Source of the DNA: Candidatus Kapaibacterium sp.
GTDB lineage: Bacteria; Bacteroidota; Ignavibacteria; Kapaibacteriales; UBA2268
DNA length: 64,000 nt
Assembly (NCBI GenBank): GCA_013414795.1
Contig: CP058732.1
Coordinates: 484,501 to 548,500 of the forward strand
Direction of reading: 5' to 3'
A program made the position numbers and the translations under genes. The notes under the pieces are model-generated. The model ran no database searches and was not told the origin of the DNA. It worked only from the letters and a program-made list of their open reading frames with translations. This document shows positions 27,759 to 36,394 of the stretch, one piece after another (within the stretch, counting starts at the first letter, position 1; the number at the start of each line of letters is the position of its first letter).

Positions 27759-29819
27759 ATGGTAAGAAGATTCGCCATTGCATTTTGTGTTTTTTTATGC
27801 ACAATTAATTACACTTTTGGACAAAAATTTGGTTTTTTCCTAAACTCTGGCTTAATTAGATTAGAAGGAGATTTCCGCCAATTTAAAACTATTCAAGATT
27901 CGATACCACTTATTGGTAGCGGAAGTTCAATAAGTTTCGGAATTGGTACTTTTTTGCAAGTCCCTCTGATTCGTAACATTTACTTAAACAATAATTTTTC
28001 TATTCGTTACTTTTCAACAAATATTGAAGCAAACAGAAACCTTTCTGCTCGATTCGATTCAAATCTTGTCTCCAACAAATTCATTCTCGAAATGTCTGGA
28101 AATTTAAATTATAAGTCATTTCAAGTGTCCTATTTTCCTTCGTTGCAATTTCAAATTGCTAAAAACTTCTTTGCTAATGCTGGAATATCTATTGGCTATG
28201 AGTTTTTCACCCCCAAAAATTTGATTTATTACGAAAAATCGTATATCAAAGGTTTAGATTTTGTCTCGTCCACACAAGAATTCACAGAAGGCAAACACCA
28301 GTTCCCCATTATTTTCACATTCGACATTGGTGCAAACTATACCATTCCCTTAAACTTTTTTGGACTTTTCCGATTTGGCATTGCCCCATACTTTTCCTTT
28401 GGCTTTGTCAACGTCGCCAAAGATTTTGTCGCAGATGTTACAAACCTCGGTGTGAATTTTTATATCTATCCAGAAAGAATTCGCCAAAAAAGGCAACCAA
28501 TCGAGCAAATTCCTTTACCCCCAGTTGAAGATTTGTTGCCCAAACCTCCATTAGTGATTTATCAAGATACGACTCCAATAAGCAAGCCCTTGGAAACAAT
28601 TACAGTCGATTTCGTCGGAATTTTTCGAGAAGATGGGAAAGAACGGTTCGTCCCCGCCGAAGTTTCAATTATAGATCAAATGTACGACGCGAATGTTCCT
28701 TTATTAAATTACATTTTCTTTGACTATGCGACTTCGGAAATACCAAGAAGATACAACAAAATCCATTCCCCAACAGAGTTCAATATTAAATCATTAGTTG
28801 CCAAAGATATTCTTGATGTTCATTATGACATTTTGAATATTATTGGATATCGTCTTCGCCAGAAACCAAATTCGACAATAACTCTTGTTGGTTGCAATTC
28901 GAAAATTGGAGAAGAACTTGATAATATTGAACTTTCCAGAAAGCGTGCAACCGAAATTGCCAACTACCTTGCTTCAGTTTGGGAAATCGAACCTCGACGC
29001 ATACAAATCGAGGCTCGTGGGCTTCCAGCCCACCCATCCAATCCCAATGTCCCCGAAGGTTCTGCCGAAAATCAAAGGGTTGAAATATATTCCGACGACC
29101 CCGAAATCCTCTCCCATATCACTCTTGTCGATACTGCATACTCATTTCAACCTCATTCTTTGAGATTTTATACAAAATGGAATTTTACAACCAAGCCTAT
29201 ACTTTTGAATATTATTATCAGAAGTCCTTTGGACACAACAAAATCAATGTCGCTTATGTCGAAAACGATTTATCCACCAATTGATTCTTTCGACATTGAA
29301 CTTCAAAGTGTTTTTTTAAAAGACTTTTTGAATTTTCCGTTGATTGAATTTGAACTTAATTTTGACTTTGCTGAAAACCAGAATTCGAACCAAAAGAAAA
29401 TTATTCCAATAATGGTTAAACGCCAAATATCAATTGAAAAACCTCGAAAAAATAAAATTTTGCTACCTCCATTCGACTTCAATTCCAGCGTTTTAAAACA
29501 ACAGCAAATCGATTTCATTCAAATTTTTAAGCCAACAATCTCTTCTGCAAAGGAAATAACATTGGTTGGCTATTCTGATGTGATTGGCAGTAGCGACTAC
29601 AATTTTTCTTTGGCGAAAGCAAGGGTAGACGCTGTTGAAATGTATTTAAAAAATGCAATTTTTTTACCTTCGAAAATCGTCTCTTCTTCCAATTCCCAAT
29701 CAAATACTTCAATAATTATTAACAAAAAAGCAATAGGGGAATTCGACCAAATCTTTGATAATAAACTTCCAGAAGGCAGGTTCTTTTCTCGAACAGTCGA
29801 AATCTTTATTGACAATTAA
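27759..29819 (+). CDS. Outer-membrane beta-barrel protein with two OmpA-like domains
   Basis: 686 aa with signal peptide (MVRRFAIAFCVFLCTINYTF, cut near FGQ). Residues ~25-235 alternate hydrophobic/aromatic strands typical of an outer-membrane barrel. A first OmpA-C-like peptidoglycan-binding domain spans ~315-445 (IFFDYATSEIPRRY, ELSRKRATEIANYLAS, NQRVEIYSDD). A second, more diverged one is at the C-terminus (~570-686: PPFDFNSSVLKQQQIDFI, VGYSDVIGSSDYNFSLAKAR). Two OmpA domains in one chain is unusual. It begins 11 bp after the 1854-aa cargo and may be co-transcribed with it, so it could anchor or receive that cargo; that link is inference. Confidence 0.85.
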   Translation: MVRRFAIAFCVFLCTINYTFGQKFGFFLNSGLIRLEGDFRQFKTIQDSIPLIGSGSSISFGIGTFLQVPLIRNIYLNNNFSIRYFSTNIEANRNLSARFDSNLVSNKFILEMSGNLNYKSFQVSYFPSLQFQIAKNFFANAGISIGYEFFTPKNLIYYEKSYIKGLDFVSSTQEFTEGKHQFPIIFTFDIGANYTIPLNFFGLFRFGIAPYFSFGFVNVAKDFVADVTNLGVNFYIYPERIRQKRQPIEQIPLPPVEDLLPKPPLVIYQDTTPISKPLETITVDFVGIFREDGKERFVPAEVSIIDQMYDANVPLLNYIFFDYATSEIPRRYNKIHSPTEFNIKSLVAKDILDVHYDILNIIGYRLRQKPNSTITLVGCNSKIGEELDNIELSRKRATEIANYLASVWEIEPRRIQIEARGLPAHPSNPNVPEGSAENQRVEIYSDDPEILSHITLVDTAYSFQPHSLRFYTKWNFTTKPILLNIIIRSPLDTTKSMSLMSKTIYPPIDSFDIELQSVFLKDFLNFPLIEFELNFDFAENQNSNQKKIIPIMVKRQISIEKPRKNKILLPPFDFNSSVLKQQQIDFIQIFKPTISSAKEITLVGYSDVIGSSDYNFSLAKARVDAVEMYLKNAIFLPSKIVSSSNSQSNTSIIINKKAIGEFDQIFDNKLPEGRFFSRTVEIFIDN

Positions 29820-29859
29820 TTTTTCTGAAATTCTTAATTTATAATTTTTAAAAATTTCA

Positions 29860-30537
29860 ATGGACGGAATTTTAGAAAATCATAAGCGTGAAACCAAATC
29901 GGTTTTGTCTTTTATTGAAAAACCGCTTATTCGGTGGTTCGTCGTTCGGCTACCACAATGGATAACCCCAGATACATTGACCACCATTGGTGTGCTTGGT
30001 GCTTTACTAACTGGCTTGGGTTATGCTTTGTCGTACTATCATAAAGATTTCCTCTGGCTGGCAACACTTGGGCTTTTTGTAAACTGGTTCGGCGATAGCC
30101 TCGACGGAAGCCTTGCCCGATTTCGAAATATTGAGCGACCACGCTATGGTTTCTTCATTGACCACACGCTCGATTCCATCAGTATGGTGCTTGTTGGCAT
30201 TGGCGTCGGACTTTCTCCCTACGCCAGAATGGAATTCGTTTTGTTTGCACTTGTCGGCTACCTTTTGATGTCGATTTTCGTTTACATCAAAACTATGATG
30301 ATAGGAGTTTTCTCCATCACATATTTTGGTTTTGGACCAACCGAGGCTCGGGTGTTCATAGCAATTGGGAACACACTTGTATACTTTTTCGGTGCGGGGG
30401 AAATCCGCTTGTTCGGGCAAACGTGGACTATTCTCGATTTGTTTGCTCTTTTCTTTGCTTTTTTAATGATTTTCCTTTTTGTACTTTCGGTAATTATCGA
30501 CGGAAACAAATTGAAAGAGATCGACTCGAAGAATTAA
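29860..30537 (+). CDS. CDP-alcohol phosphatidyltransferase family protein
   Basis: Integral-membrane enzyme that transfers a phosphatidyl (or related) group from a CDP-lipid or CDP-alcohol. The complete CDP-AP motif D-G-x2-A-R-x8-G-x3-D-x3-D is visible as DGSLARF, then RYGFFIDHTLD (around residues 83-106). About six hydrophobic helices follow the family pattern. 225 aa. Family members make phosphatidylglycerol-phosphate, phosphatidylserine, phosphatidylinositol-type or cardiolipin lipids; the acceptor alcohol cannot be predicted here. Third gene of the 22.2-30.5 kb group, 40 bp after the OmpA-type gene. Confidence 0.92.
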   Translation: MDGILENHKRETKSVLSFIEKPLIRWFVVRLPQWITPDTLTTIGVLGALLTGLGYALSYYHKDFLWLATLGLFVNWFGDSLDGSLARFRNIERPRYGFFIDHTLDSISMVLVGIGVGLSPYARMEFVLFALVGYLLMSIFVYIKTMMIGVFSITYFGFGPTEARVFIAIGNTLVYFFGAGEIRLFGQTWTILDLFALFFAFLMIFLFVLSVIIDGNKLKEIDSKN

Positions 30538-30583
30538 CCATCCGAGCAATAAATTTAAATTCATTCACCAAAAACCAATATTC

Positions 30584-30630
30584 TCCCCCGTGGTTCAATT
30601 CAAACACCACCGCCCGCCCCTGCTTCCAAT
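30584..30630 (-). repeat. Dispersed repeat family B, copy 1
   Basis: On the minus strand this reads TTGGAAGCAGGGGCGGGCGG followed by TGGTGTTTGAATTGAACCAC and GGGGG. A near-identical segment is at 47144-47189 on the plus strand. The unusually GC-rich first half stands out in AT-rich spacer DNA. It lies between the convergent CDP-alcohol transferase and Asp-box genes. Confidence 0.7.
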
Positions 30631-30670
30631 CATCCACCAGGGATTGGGAAAATGAATTCGCTGCAAAAAT

Positions 30671-32350
30671 TTAATCTATAATCAACGCAAAAATTACTCT
30701 CTTTTTGGATTTTAAAATATAAAACCCATTTGGCAAAATTGTGATTTGCTGTGGTCCGCAATTGGACAATAGTTTCAAACCTAAAAGATTGTAAATATCA
30801 AAAGGATAGTTTTCATATAAATACCCAAGTTCGTTGCTCTTGCTTTTTTCTATTAGTAAGTAATTGCTCTTTATCTTCGTATCAAAGTCATTATCATCAA
30901 CAAAATTAGGTTCCTTTGCTGTAACATAAAAATCTGAGTACCAAGGAGAGGTTTGTTCCGGATATTGATTTAAAGAACGAATTCTGCAGGTATACTCTTT
31001 GTAATACTTTGTATTAGGAATTTTAAATGTTAAAGATTTTATTACTGTGTCAACATAAAGAGGTGTTTTTTCAAAATCTGGTGCAGGTTTAGGATCGTAT
31101 AATTCATAGCCTTCTCTTTCAATGATTTGCAAGTGGTAACTTTCGGCTCCTTCTATTGGTCCCCATTTAAGTTCAAAGTCGAGTGGTAATTTAAAATGCA
31201 ATTGGGGCTCGTAAAATTCTGGTGGAGCAAGCGTGGAATCTCCATACCATCTTAAAACGTAATGTGGGTCAAGTAGTGTGAAAGCAGTAGCGAGAGCAAG
31301 ATGTTCACCCACAAAAAATGGCATTAGATAAAGTTTGGTTCCATCTAAATACACCCAAAGGTAAAATTTGGAGTATCTTTTCCAACTTTTTCCATTATCT
31401 CTTGTAAAAAACACATTTAGTGAATCGTCAATAAAAGCAAAAGAAGAATCATTTAAAATAGAAAAAAGTGGCGATGATTTTTGTTGAGTTGAGCTGAATA
31501 TAGTATCCCAGGTTTGGCCTAAGTTTTTACTTTTGAAAATAGTGAATCTTTTACTCATTGAATCATAAGCGGGGATTAAAATTGTAGAATTTCTTAGAAA
31601 GTAAACTCCGGTTGCCCCAACTTCTTTGATGAAATTCATACTATTCCAACTCTTACCGAAATTATTTGTATAATACATTTCGCCTTTTTGTGTAAAAATA
31701 ACTATACTTCCCTGAGAATATGCAGCCATTTTTGTTCCAGCTATTATCTGATTACCGATCTCGATATATGTTTTCCACCCATCTTCGGTGATAATTATTC
31801 TATCTGTATTTTCCAAAGTATCGGGATATTGGACCAAAATACCAGATAAAGAATCGGTCATTTGGAACCAAGCGGATGGCCTTTTCCTTAAAATCAGATT
31901 TTTTGAGGTAGGATAAGTTTGCCAATTTTTTCCCCCATCGGTAGATTTATAAATGAAAGAAGTGTATTTTCGGTAAATATTAACACCATCTGTATAATGA
32001 AAATATGAACTATCCACAACACAAAAAATCAAATTGCTATCAATGTACTGTGGATTATGAATAGCAAATCCACATTGTACGTCGTTAGGATTTTCCAATT
32101 TTAAAACATTTTTTTCACCTCCATTAAAAAAGAACCCAAGACAGGGATTTTTTTCACTTATATAACGAGAAGAATTGTTGGAAACAAAAAGATAATGGGT
32201 GCTGTCGAACACAGTCCAATATGAGAGCTCAATGTTGGCCTTTAATTGTTCTTCCGCTTCTTTTACAGAAAAAATTACCTCCCATTTTGGTATCATTTGC
32301 GCAAAAGCAATTTCACTTATAATAAAGAATAACAAAAAAAACTTTTTCAT
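30671..32350 (-). CDS. Exported Asp-box (BNR/sortilin-like) propeller protein
   Basis: 559 aa with signal peptide (MKKFFLLFFIISEIAFAQ). Residues ~20-390 carry Asp-box blades: STDGGKNWQ, TEDGWKTY, TNNFGKSWN, SKNLGQTWD and TRDNGKSWK, the Ser/Thr-x-Asp-x-Gly-x-x-Trp pattern of beta-propellers. A fibronectin-like module follows (~400-495: FELKWGPIEGAESYHLQI ... YTCRIRSLNQYP). The last ~65 residues resemble a shortened T9SS sorting domain (PFDIYNLLGLKLLS, LPNGFYILKSKKR). Ligand unknown. Repeat family A copy 1 lies upstream in the same orientation. Confidence 0.8.
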   Translation of the reverse strand: MKKFFLLFFIISEIAFAQMIPKWEVIFSVKEAEEQLKANIELSYWTVFDSTHYLFVSNNSSRYISEKNPCLGFFFNGGEKNVLKLENPNDVQCGFAIHNPQYIDSNLIFCVVDSSYFHYTDGVNIYRKYTSFIYKSTDGGKNWQTYPTSKNLILRKRPSAWFQMTDSLSGILVQYPDTLENTDRIIITEDGWKTYIEIGNQIIAGTKMAAYSQGSIVIFTQKGEMYYTNNFGKSWNSMNFIKEVGATGVYFLRNSTILIPAYDSMSKRFTIFKSKNLGQTWDTIFSSTQQKSSPLFSILNDSSFAFIDDSLNVFFTRDNGKSWKRYSKFYLWVYLDGTKLYLMPFFVGEHLALATAFTLLDPHYVLRWYGDSTLAPPEFYEPQLHFKLPLDFELKWGPIEGAESYHLQIIEREGYELYDPKPAPDFEKTPLYVDTVIKSLTFKIPNTKYYKEYTCRIRSLNQYPEQTSPWYSDFYVTAKEPNFVDDNDFDTKIKSNYLLIEKSKSNELGYLYENYPFDIYNLLGLKLLSNCGPQQITILPNGFYILKSKKRVIFALIID

Positions 32351-32863
32351 ATTTCTCTCCTATTACAGTTAATACAACTTTTTCCAATTTATAGACAAAA
32401 AAACTTATAATAAAGTTACAACATTACTTGCTCGCAGCGTCTTTCCTTCGAGGGGCGAAGAACGCAAGGCAACAGCAAAAACTTTTCGCTTAGGCGGTCC
32501 ACGGCAGCGGGAACAATAGTGGAACGGAATTCGAGCCAAATCTATCGAATTGTAGCAATGCTCTGCTCTCCGCCGTGTAAGTTATTGTAAACAAAGAAGT
32601 TACAGAACAGCAGGATTGATTATCAAAATACACACTTCCCCATTGCGTTAAAGGAAATCGAGCAGGTATGTTTCCAACCCAAATCATTTCGATTTGCAAA
32701 GTATCAAATAGTAAAATAAACAAAAAAAATTAAAAATGCAGATTTTGGTAGGTAACTTTGTTATTTAATGTTCATCTCTTCACTTGCTTGCCTCATTTTC
32801 TGAATTTTTATTCTTCCAAATGGATGGTGATTTAAAACTTTATTATAATTAAGTTTGTAAGTT
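32351..32863. other. 513-bp spacer between divergent genes, holding repeat A copy 1
   Basis: No gene is supported here. About half is repeat family A copy 1. The segment 32430-32487 is GC-richer than its surroundings and unlike the other copies' flanks; 32742-32863 is plain AT-rich leader of the ABC gene. A minus-strand frame of 77 codons over the repeat is a by-product of the repeat, since other copies break that frame. Confidence 0.6.
32488..32741 (-). repeat. Dispersed repeat family A, copy 1
   Basis: About 250 bp. In the minus orientation it runs from TGCATTTTTAATTTTTTTT through CAAATCGAAATGATTTGG, GGAAACATACCTGCTCGA and AATGGGGAAGTGTGTATTTT to ACTTACACGGCGGAGAG, ATTGCTACAATTCGATAG and GTGGACCGCCTAA. 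Copies 2 (43096) and 3 (47221) match over the whole length with scattered substitutions; the G-tract position is replaced here by GGCGGAGAG. It points toward the exported Asp-box gene downstream on the minus strand. Confidence 0.85.
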
Positions 32864-33529
32864 ATGAAAAGAATAGAAATTCTTGGAAAGGGCATTTCAA
32901 AATCCTACAATGGAATTGATTACGTGTTCCAAAATCTATCTTTTGAAATTTGCAATGGGGATGTTTTTGGGGTCTTTGGACCAAACGGAAGCGGTAAATC
33001 GACACTCTTGAAAATCATTGCAAGAATTCTTCTTCCAACCGAAGGCAAAATCACAATCGTAAATGAGGGCAATGAAATTCCATTCGAAAAACAGAGATTA
33101 CTACAAGGTCTTGTTGCCCCATACCTTGTTCTCTTCGAGGAGTTCAATCCAATCGAGCATATAAAAATTAGTGCAAATATTTTGGGAAAGGATTTCAACG
33201 CAGAAAAAGCAAACGAACTCATCGACAAATTTGGTTTAGAAGACGCGGTCGCCAAGCATATCAAAGAGTTTTCCTCGGGAATGAAGCAAAGAATGAAGTT
33301 CATTTTGGCACTGTATTTCGAGCCAGAAATTCTTCTGCTTGACGAACCATTTACAAATTTGGATGAAAAGGGTATTCAATATGTTGAAGAATGCATTAAA
33401 GAATTTCAAAGCCAAGGTAAAATCGTTGTTATAGCAACTAACGACAAGCGAGAGGCTTCTTTGTGTAACAAATACATACGAATTGGGAAGTCAACGGCGA
33501 ACGAACCAGATTTCCACCCTTCGGTTTAA
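32864..33529 (+). CDS. ABC transporter ATP-binding protein without adjacent permease
   Basis: 221-aa ABC ATPase: Walker A GPNGSGKST (residues 39-47), signature FSSGMKQR, Walker B EILLLDEPF followed by TNLD (D-loop), and an H-loop position occupied by Asn (ATNDKREA) instead of the usual His. It is the size of a CcmA- or YhaQ/NatA-type exporter ATPase. No membrane subunit lies next to it, so the substrate is unknown. The last 39 bp overlap the 3' end of the convergent PorE-like gene. Confidence 0.88.
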   Translation: MKRIEILGKGISKSYNGIDYVFQNLSFEICNGDVFGVFGPNGSGKSTLLKIIARILLPTEGKITIVNEGNEIPFEKQRLLQGLVAPYLVLFEEFNPIEHIKISANILGKDFNAEKANELIDKFGLEDAVAKHIKEFSSGMKQRMKFILALYFEPEILLLDEPFTNLDEKGIQYVEECIKEFQSQGKIVVIATNDKREASLCNKYIRIGKSTANEPDFHPSV

Positions 33530-35503
33530 AGCCCTACCTTCCTCGGTTTCGTTTGTTGCGACTGGCATTGAAGCACCAAAGCCAAAAATTGTAATTCTTT
33601 CCCTTGCTATTCCTTTCGAAACGAGGTAATTGCGAACTGCTTCGGCACGTTTCCTCGACAATTGCAAATTGTATTCTTCGGTTCCAATGCTGTCTGTATG
33701 TCCTTCTATATGTATATTGAAATTAGGATTTTCGTTTAATATTTTTACCACACGGTCCAGTTCCAAGAATGACTCTGGTTTCAAGTCGTATTTGTCGAAA
33801 TCGAAGAAAATATTGTTCAATCGCACTTTTTTTTGCTTTTCGACCAGAAATTCTATTGGATAGAGGATTATGTCGAAAGAAATGTTTGTATCTTGCTGGA
33901 ATTTTGTTAAATCTATGTTGTTGGAAATCGGGAAGTAACCTTCCTTTTCGGCATAATAGCCATAGTTTTTTCCAAGAGGCAGAACAATAAGAAAGGAACC
34001 ATTCTCGGGATTGCTCGAAAGCGTTCCAATATTTTTCCCAGTTTGCAAGTCTTCGATATTAATTTTCGCAGACAAAGGTTTTCCGAACGGGTCGATAATT
34101 TTGCCCCGAACTGTGGCAAACTTTTGAGGTTTCGCATATTTTGGCAAAGTTACGGAATACAAATCCCAGCCACCGTAGCCATCAGTTCTCCAATGGCTTG
34201 CAAAGAATGCACTGTCGCCACGCAAGGAGACCTTGTAGCCCCAATCATCGAGTATAGTGTTAATTTCTTTACCTAAATTTACTGGCTCGCTCCATTCTGT
34301 CCAGGAATCTTCCCTCAATCTTACTGCTTTAAATACATCGAGTCTTCCAAGCCCAGGATGACCATCACTGCTAAAATACAAAGTCTTTCCATCGGGATGC
34401 AAGTATGGGGAGCGTTCGGCATAAGGAGTATTAATTGTAGCACCAAGATTGACAGGCTGGCTCCATCCACTATCGGTTTTGAAACAGACGTAAATGTCCA
34501 TATTTCCCATTATGTTGCCGTGGTAAAGTCTACCGTAGGGATGGAACTCCCCAACTCCGCCAGGTCTGTCGGATGTAAAGACAAGGACTTTACCATCGGA
34601 AGACAGGCAGGCACCTTCATCAACATATTGAGTGTTAATTGGATAGGGAAGGTGTTGCAAAGGACCCCAGCCATTTTCTTCTCGTTTGATGTAATAAATA
34701 TCGAATTGCCCAAAGGTTCCTTCGAAAGTGCCAGAAAGCCAAATTCCATTGCCGTCGGGGTCAATGTTGTCGATTGTTTCGTCCCTTTTTCCGTTTATTT
34801 TTGGTCCGACATTTTGTGATTTCTGCCAGACACCATTTTCGTTTTTGGCGAAGTAGACGTCAGAGTTTCCGTAACTGTCGGGACGACCACGAGTTGAAAA
34901 GAAAATATAGGAACCATCTGGGGTTGGACAAGGGTCCCATTCGTCTGCAGAGGTATTTATATTAGGACCAAGATTGTGGACAACCAAGCCTTCGGTTGGT
35001 GCCAGAAGTATTTCTATAATTTTTTCGATATGTTTCTTCTTTTCTGGGAACAAATGCATAAATTTTCGAAAAATAGCAACAGCAGAATCCCATTTTCGAT
35101 AGTTGATTAAATTTTCTGCTCTCCGTTTCAAAGCAACGAAAGCGTACTCGTCGGGGGCAAAGTCTTGTATGAACTCTTCAAGGACGGGATAGTCCTCTTC
35201 TTTGGGAGTCGGATATATTGCAATTTCCTTTATGTTATCCAATAATTGCTGTAATGTAGGTTTTCTATTGGGGAATAGCGGGGAAAACTCTTTCCAAATC
35301 TTGTAGGCTATCAAACCTCTATTGAGATTGTTATAAGAGTTGATTAAATAGTTAAAAACACGAAAGGCACTATCGCTCGGGGCGTAAGTTTTTATGTAGT
35401 CAGTCCATTGAGAGAAAGTGGAATCGTTTAGCGGCTTTCTAAAAATTGATTGAGAAAGTAGAACACAAGGCAAAAGGAAAAGAATCAACCAGCATTTTCT
35501 CAT
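33491..35503 (-). CDS. PorE-like envelope protein (TPR-like, PD40 propeller, CRD, OmpA)
   Basis: 670 aa. ATG 35503 (MRKCWLILFLLPCVLLSQS, signal peptide) overlaps the stop of the upstream gene as ATGA; the frame is open ten codons further. Parts: helical TPR-like region (~20-180), PD40/WD40-like propeller (~190-470; IFFSTRGRPDSYGNSDVYFA, LVFTSDRPGGVGE, LYFSSDGHPGLGRLDVF), a carboxypeptidase-regulatory-like domain (~475-550; GKIIDPFGKPLSAKINIED), and a C-terminal OmpA domain (~560-670; FFDFDKYDLKP, IEGHTDSIGTEEYN, NRRVEIWF). This is the domain order of T9SS protein PorE, which links the secretion complex to peptidoglycan. The T9SS role is inferred from architecture and from cargo in the window. 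Confidence 0.82.
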   Translation of the reverse strand: MRKCWLILFLLPCVLLSQSIFRKPLNDSTFSQWTDYIKTYAPSDSAFRVFNYLINSYNNLNRGLIAYKIWKEFSPLFPNRKPTLQQLLDNIKEIAIYPTPKEEDYPVLEEFIQDFAPDEYAFVALKRRAENLINYRKWDSAVAIFRKFMHLFPEKKKHIEKIIEILLAPTEGLVVHNLGPNINTSADEWDPCPTPDGSYIFFSTRGRPDSYGNSDVYFAKNENGVWQKSQNVGPKINGKRDETIDNIDPDGNGIWLSGTFEGTFGQFDIYYIKREENGWGPLQHLPYPINTQYVDEGACLSSDGKVLVFTSDRPGGVGEFHPYGRLYHGNIMGNMDIYVCFKTDSGWSQPVNLGATINTPYAERSPYLHPDGKTLYFSSDGHPGLGRLDVFKAVRLREDSWTEWSEPVNLGKEINTILDDWGYKVSLRGDSAFFASHWRTDGYGGWDLYSVTLPKYAKPQKFATVRGKIIDPFGKPLSAKINIEDLQTGKNIGTLSSNPENGSFLIVLPLGKNYGYYAEKEGYFPISNNIDLTKFQQDTNISFDIILYPIEFLVEKQKKVRLNNIFFDFDKYDLKPESFLELDRVVKILNENPNFNIHIEGHTDSIGTEEYNLQLSRKRAEAVRNYLVSKGIARERITIFGFGASMPVATNETEEGRALNRRVEIWFVRR

Positions 35504-36252
35504 TTTGGAAATATAATTGGATTGCAGCCGCATTTTGCTTGGACAATAGGCTTTTCTGCTTCGGCTTTTTCGCGCGTGGGATAATCCCCAATTACGACAG
35601 CATACATTGTAATCGAATCGATTTGCTTGGTGAAAATGTCTGCACGAAGTCGCATCGACTTGAAACGCTCAACCTCGGCTCGTGCAGATTCGATAGTGGA
35701 GTACAAACCAACTTGCAAACCGAATGTACCTTTCTTCGGAGTTTCAACCTTTGGAGCTTCTTTTGCAACTTCTTTGGTTTGTTCTTTGCTTTGCTCTTCT
35801 TTTGTATTCGTTTTTAAGCGAGAAGGATTTAATTTGGAAATATTAATTGCTGTTCGCACAAGGTCGGACGCAGGTGTAATAAATAAAGATTTTGGAAAGG
35901 CTTTTTTGTAGTTTTCCAGTTCACGACTTGCTCGCTCGACCTCGCCTTTCAAAGCATAGTATTGAATAATTCTCCAATAGCATTCGTCGGCATATTCGCT
36001 TTGGGGATAAGTGCGAATGATTTTCTCATATATTTCAACAGCCTTGGTTGCATCTTCGAGCACGGAGGCGTGGAGAAATTGCACTCCGGGGTCGTTTGGA
36101 TATTCTGCAAGCAAATCCGGTAATGCAAGTTTGACTTCGGTTACTTTGCCTTCTTCAACCATCTTCAAATATTCTTTAATTTTCTCCGATTGGCCGTAGG
36201 AATGGAGAACCATTAATACAAATAAGAATAAAATCGAAATTTTCGATTTCAT
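35500..36252 (-). CDS. Exported TPR/SPOR-domain protein
   Basis: 250 aa from ATG 36252 (MKSKISILFLFVLMVLHSYG, signal peptide ending at GQ); an upstream in-frame start would add 11 residues before the signal. Residues ~25-140 are TPR-like (YPNDPGVQFLHASVLEDATK, YPQSEYADECYWRIIQYYAL). A Lys/Glu/Thr-rich linker (~150-180) leads to a C-terminal SPOR domain (~182-250; FGLQVGLYSTIESARAEVER, YAVVIGDYPTREKAEAE), a fold that binds denuded septal peptidoglycan. Its stop overlaps the PorE-like start (ATGA), so the two cell-wall-binding proteins are translationally coupled. Confidence 0.85.
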   Translation of the reverse strand: MKSKISILFLFVLMVLHSYGQSEKIKEYLKMVEEGKVTEVKLALPDLLAEYPNDPGVQFLHASVLEDATKAVEIYEKIIRTYPQSEYADECYWRIIQYYALKGEVERASRELENYKKAFPKSLFITPASDLVRTAINISKLNPSRLKTNTKEEQSKEQTKEVAKEAPKVETPKKGTFGLQVGLYSTIESARAEVERFKSMRLRADIFTKQIDSITMYAVVIGDYPTREKAEAEKPIVQAKCGCNPIIFPK

Positions 36253-36327
36253 TTTTGCTCCAAAATGTAAAAAGCAAAAATACAAAAAGATTGAGAAAAT
36301 GTTAAATCTTTTTATTTAAATTGTTAA

Positions 36328-36363
36328 TTTGTTATATCACACCAATTTTTATTCTTAATTTTG
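36328..36363 (+). promoter_or_regulatory. Candidate promoter of maeB
   Basis: TAATTTTG (36356-36363, fits TAnnTTTG) lies 31 bp before the malic enzyme ATG, with TTTG at 36328-36331 upstream. The 24-nt spacing is longer than the usual ~19-21, and the DNA is AT-rich, so this is tentative. Confidence 0.25.
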
Positions 36364-36394
36364 TTTTTCTTTATTTTTCATTTTTGAGGTTACT

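Noticed and set aside
34358-34819. 153-aa plus-strand frame opposite the PorE-like gene
   Set aside because: Lies entirely antisense to the propeller region; no start signal or homology seen.
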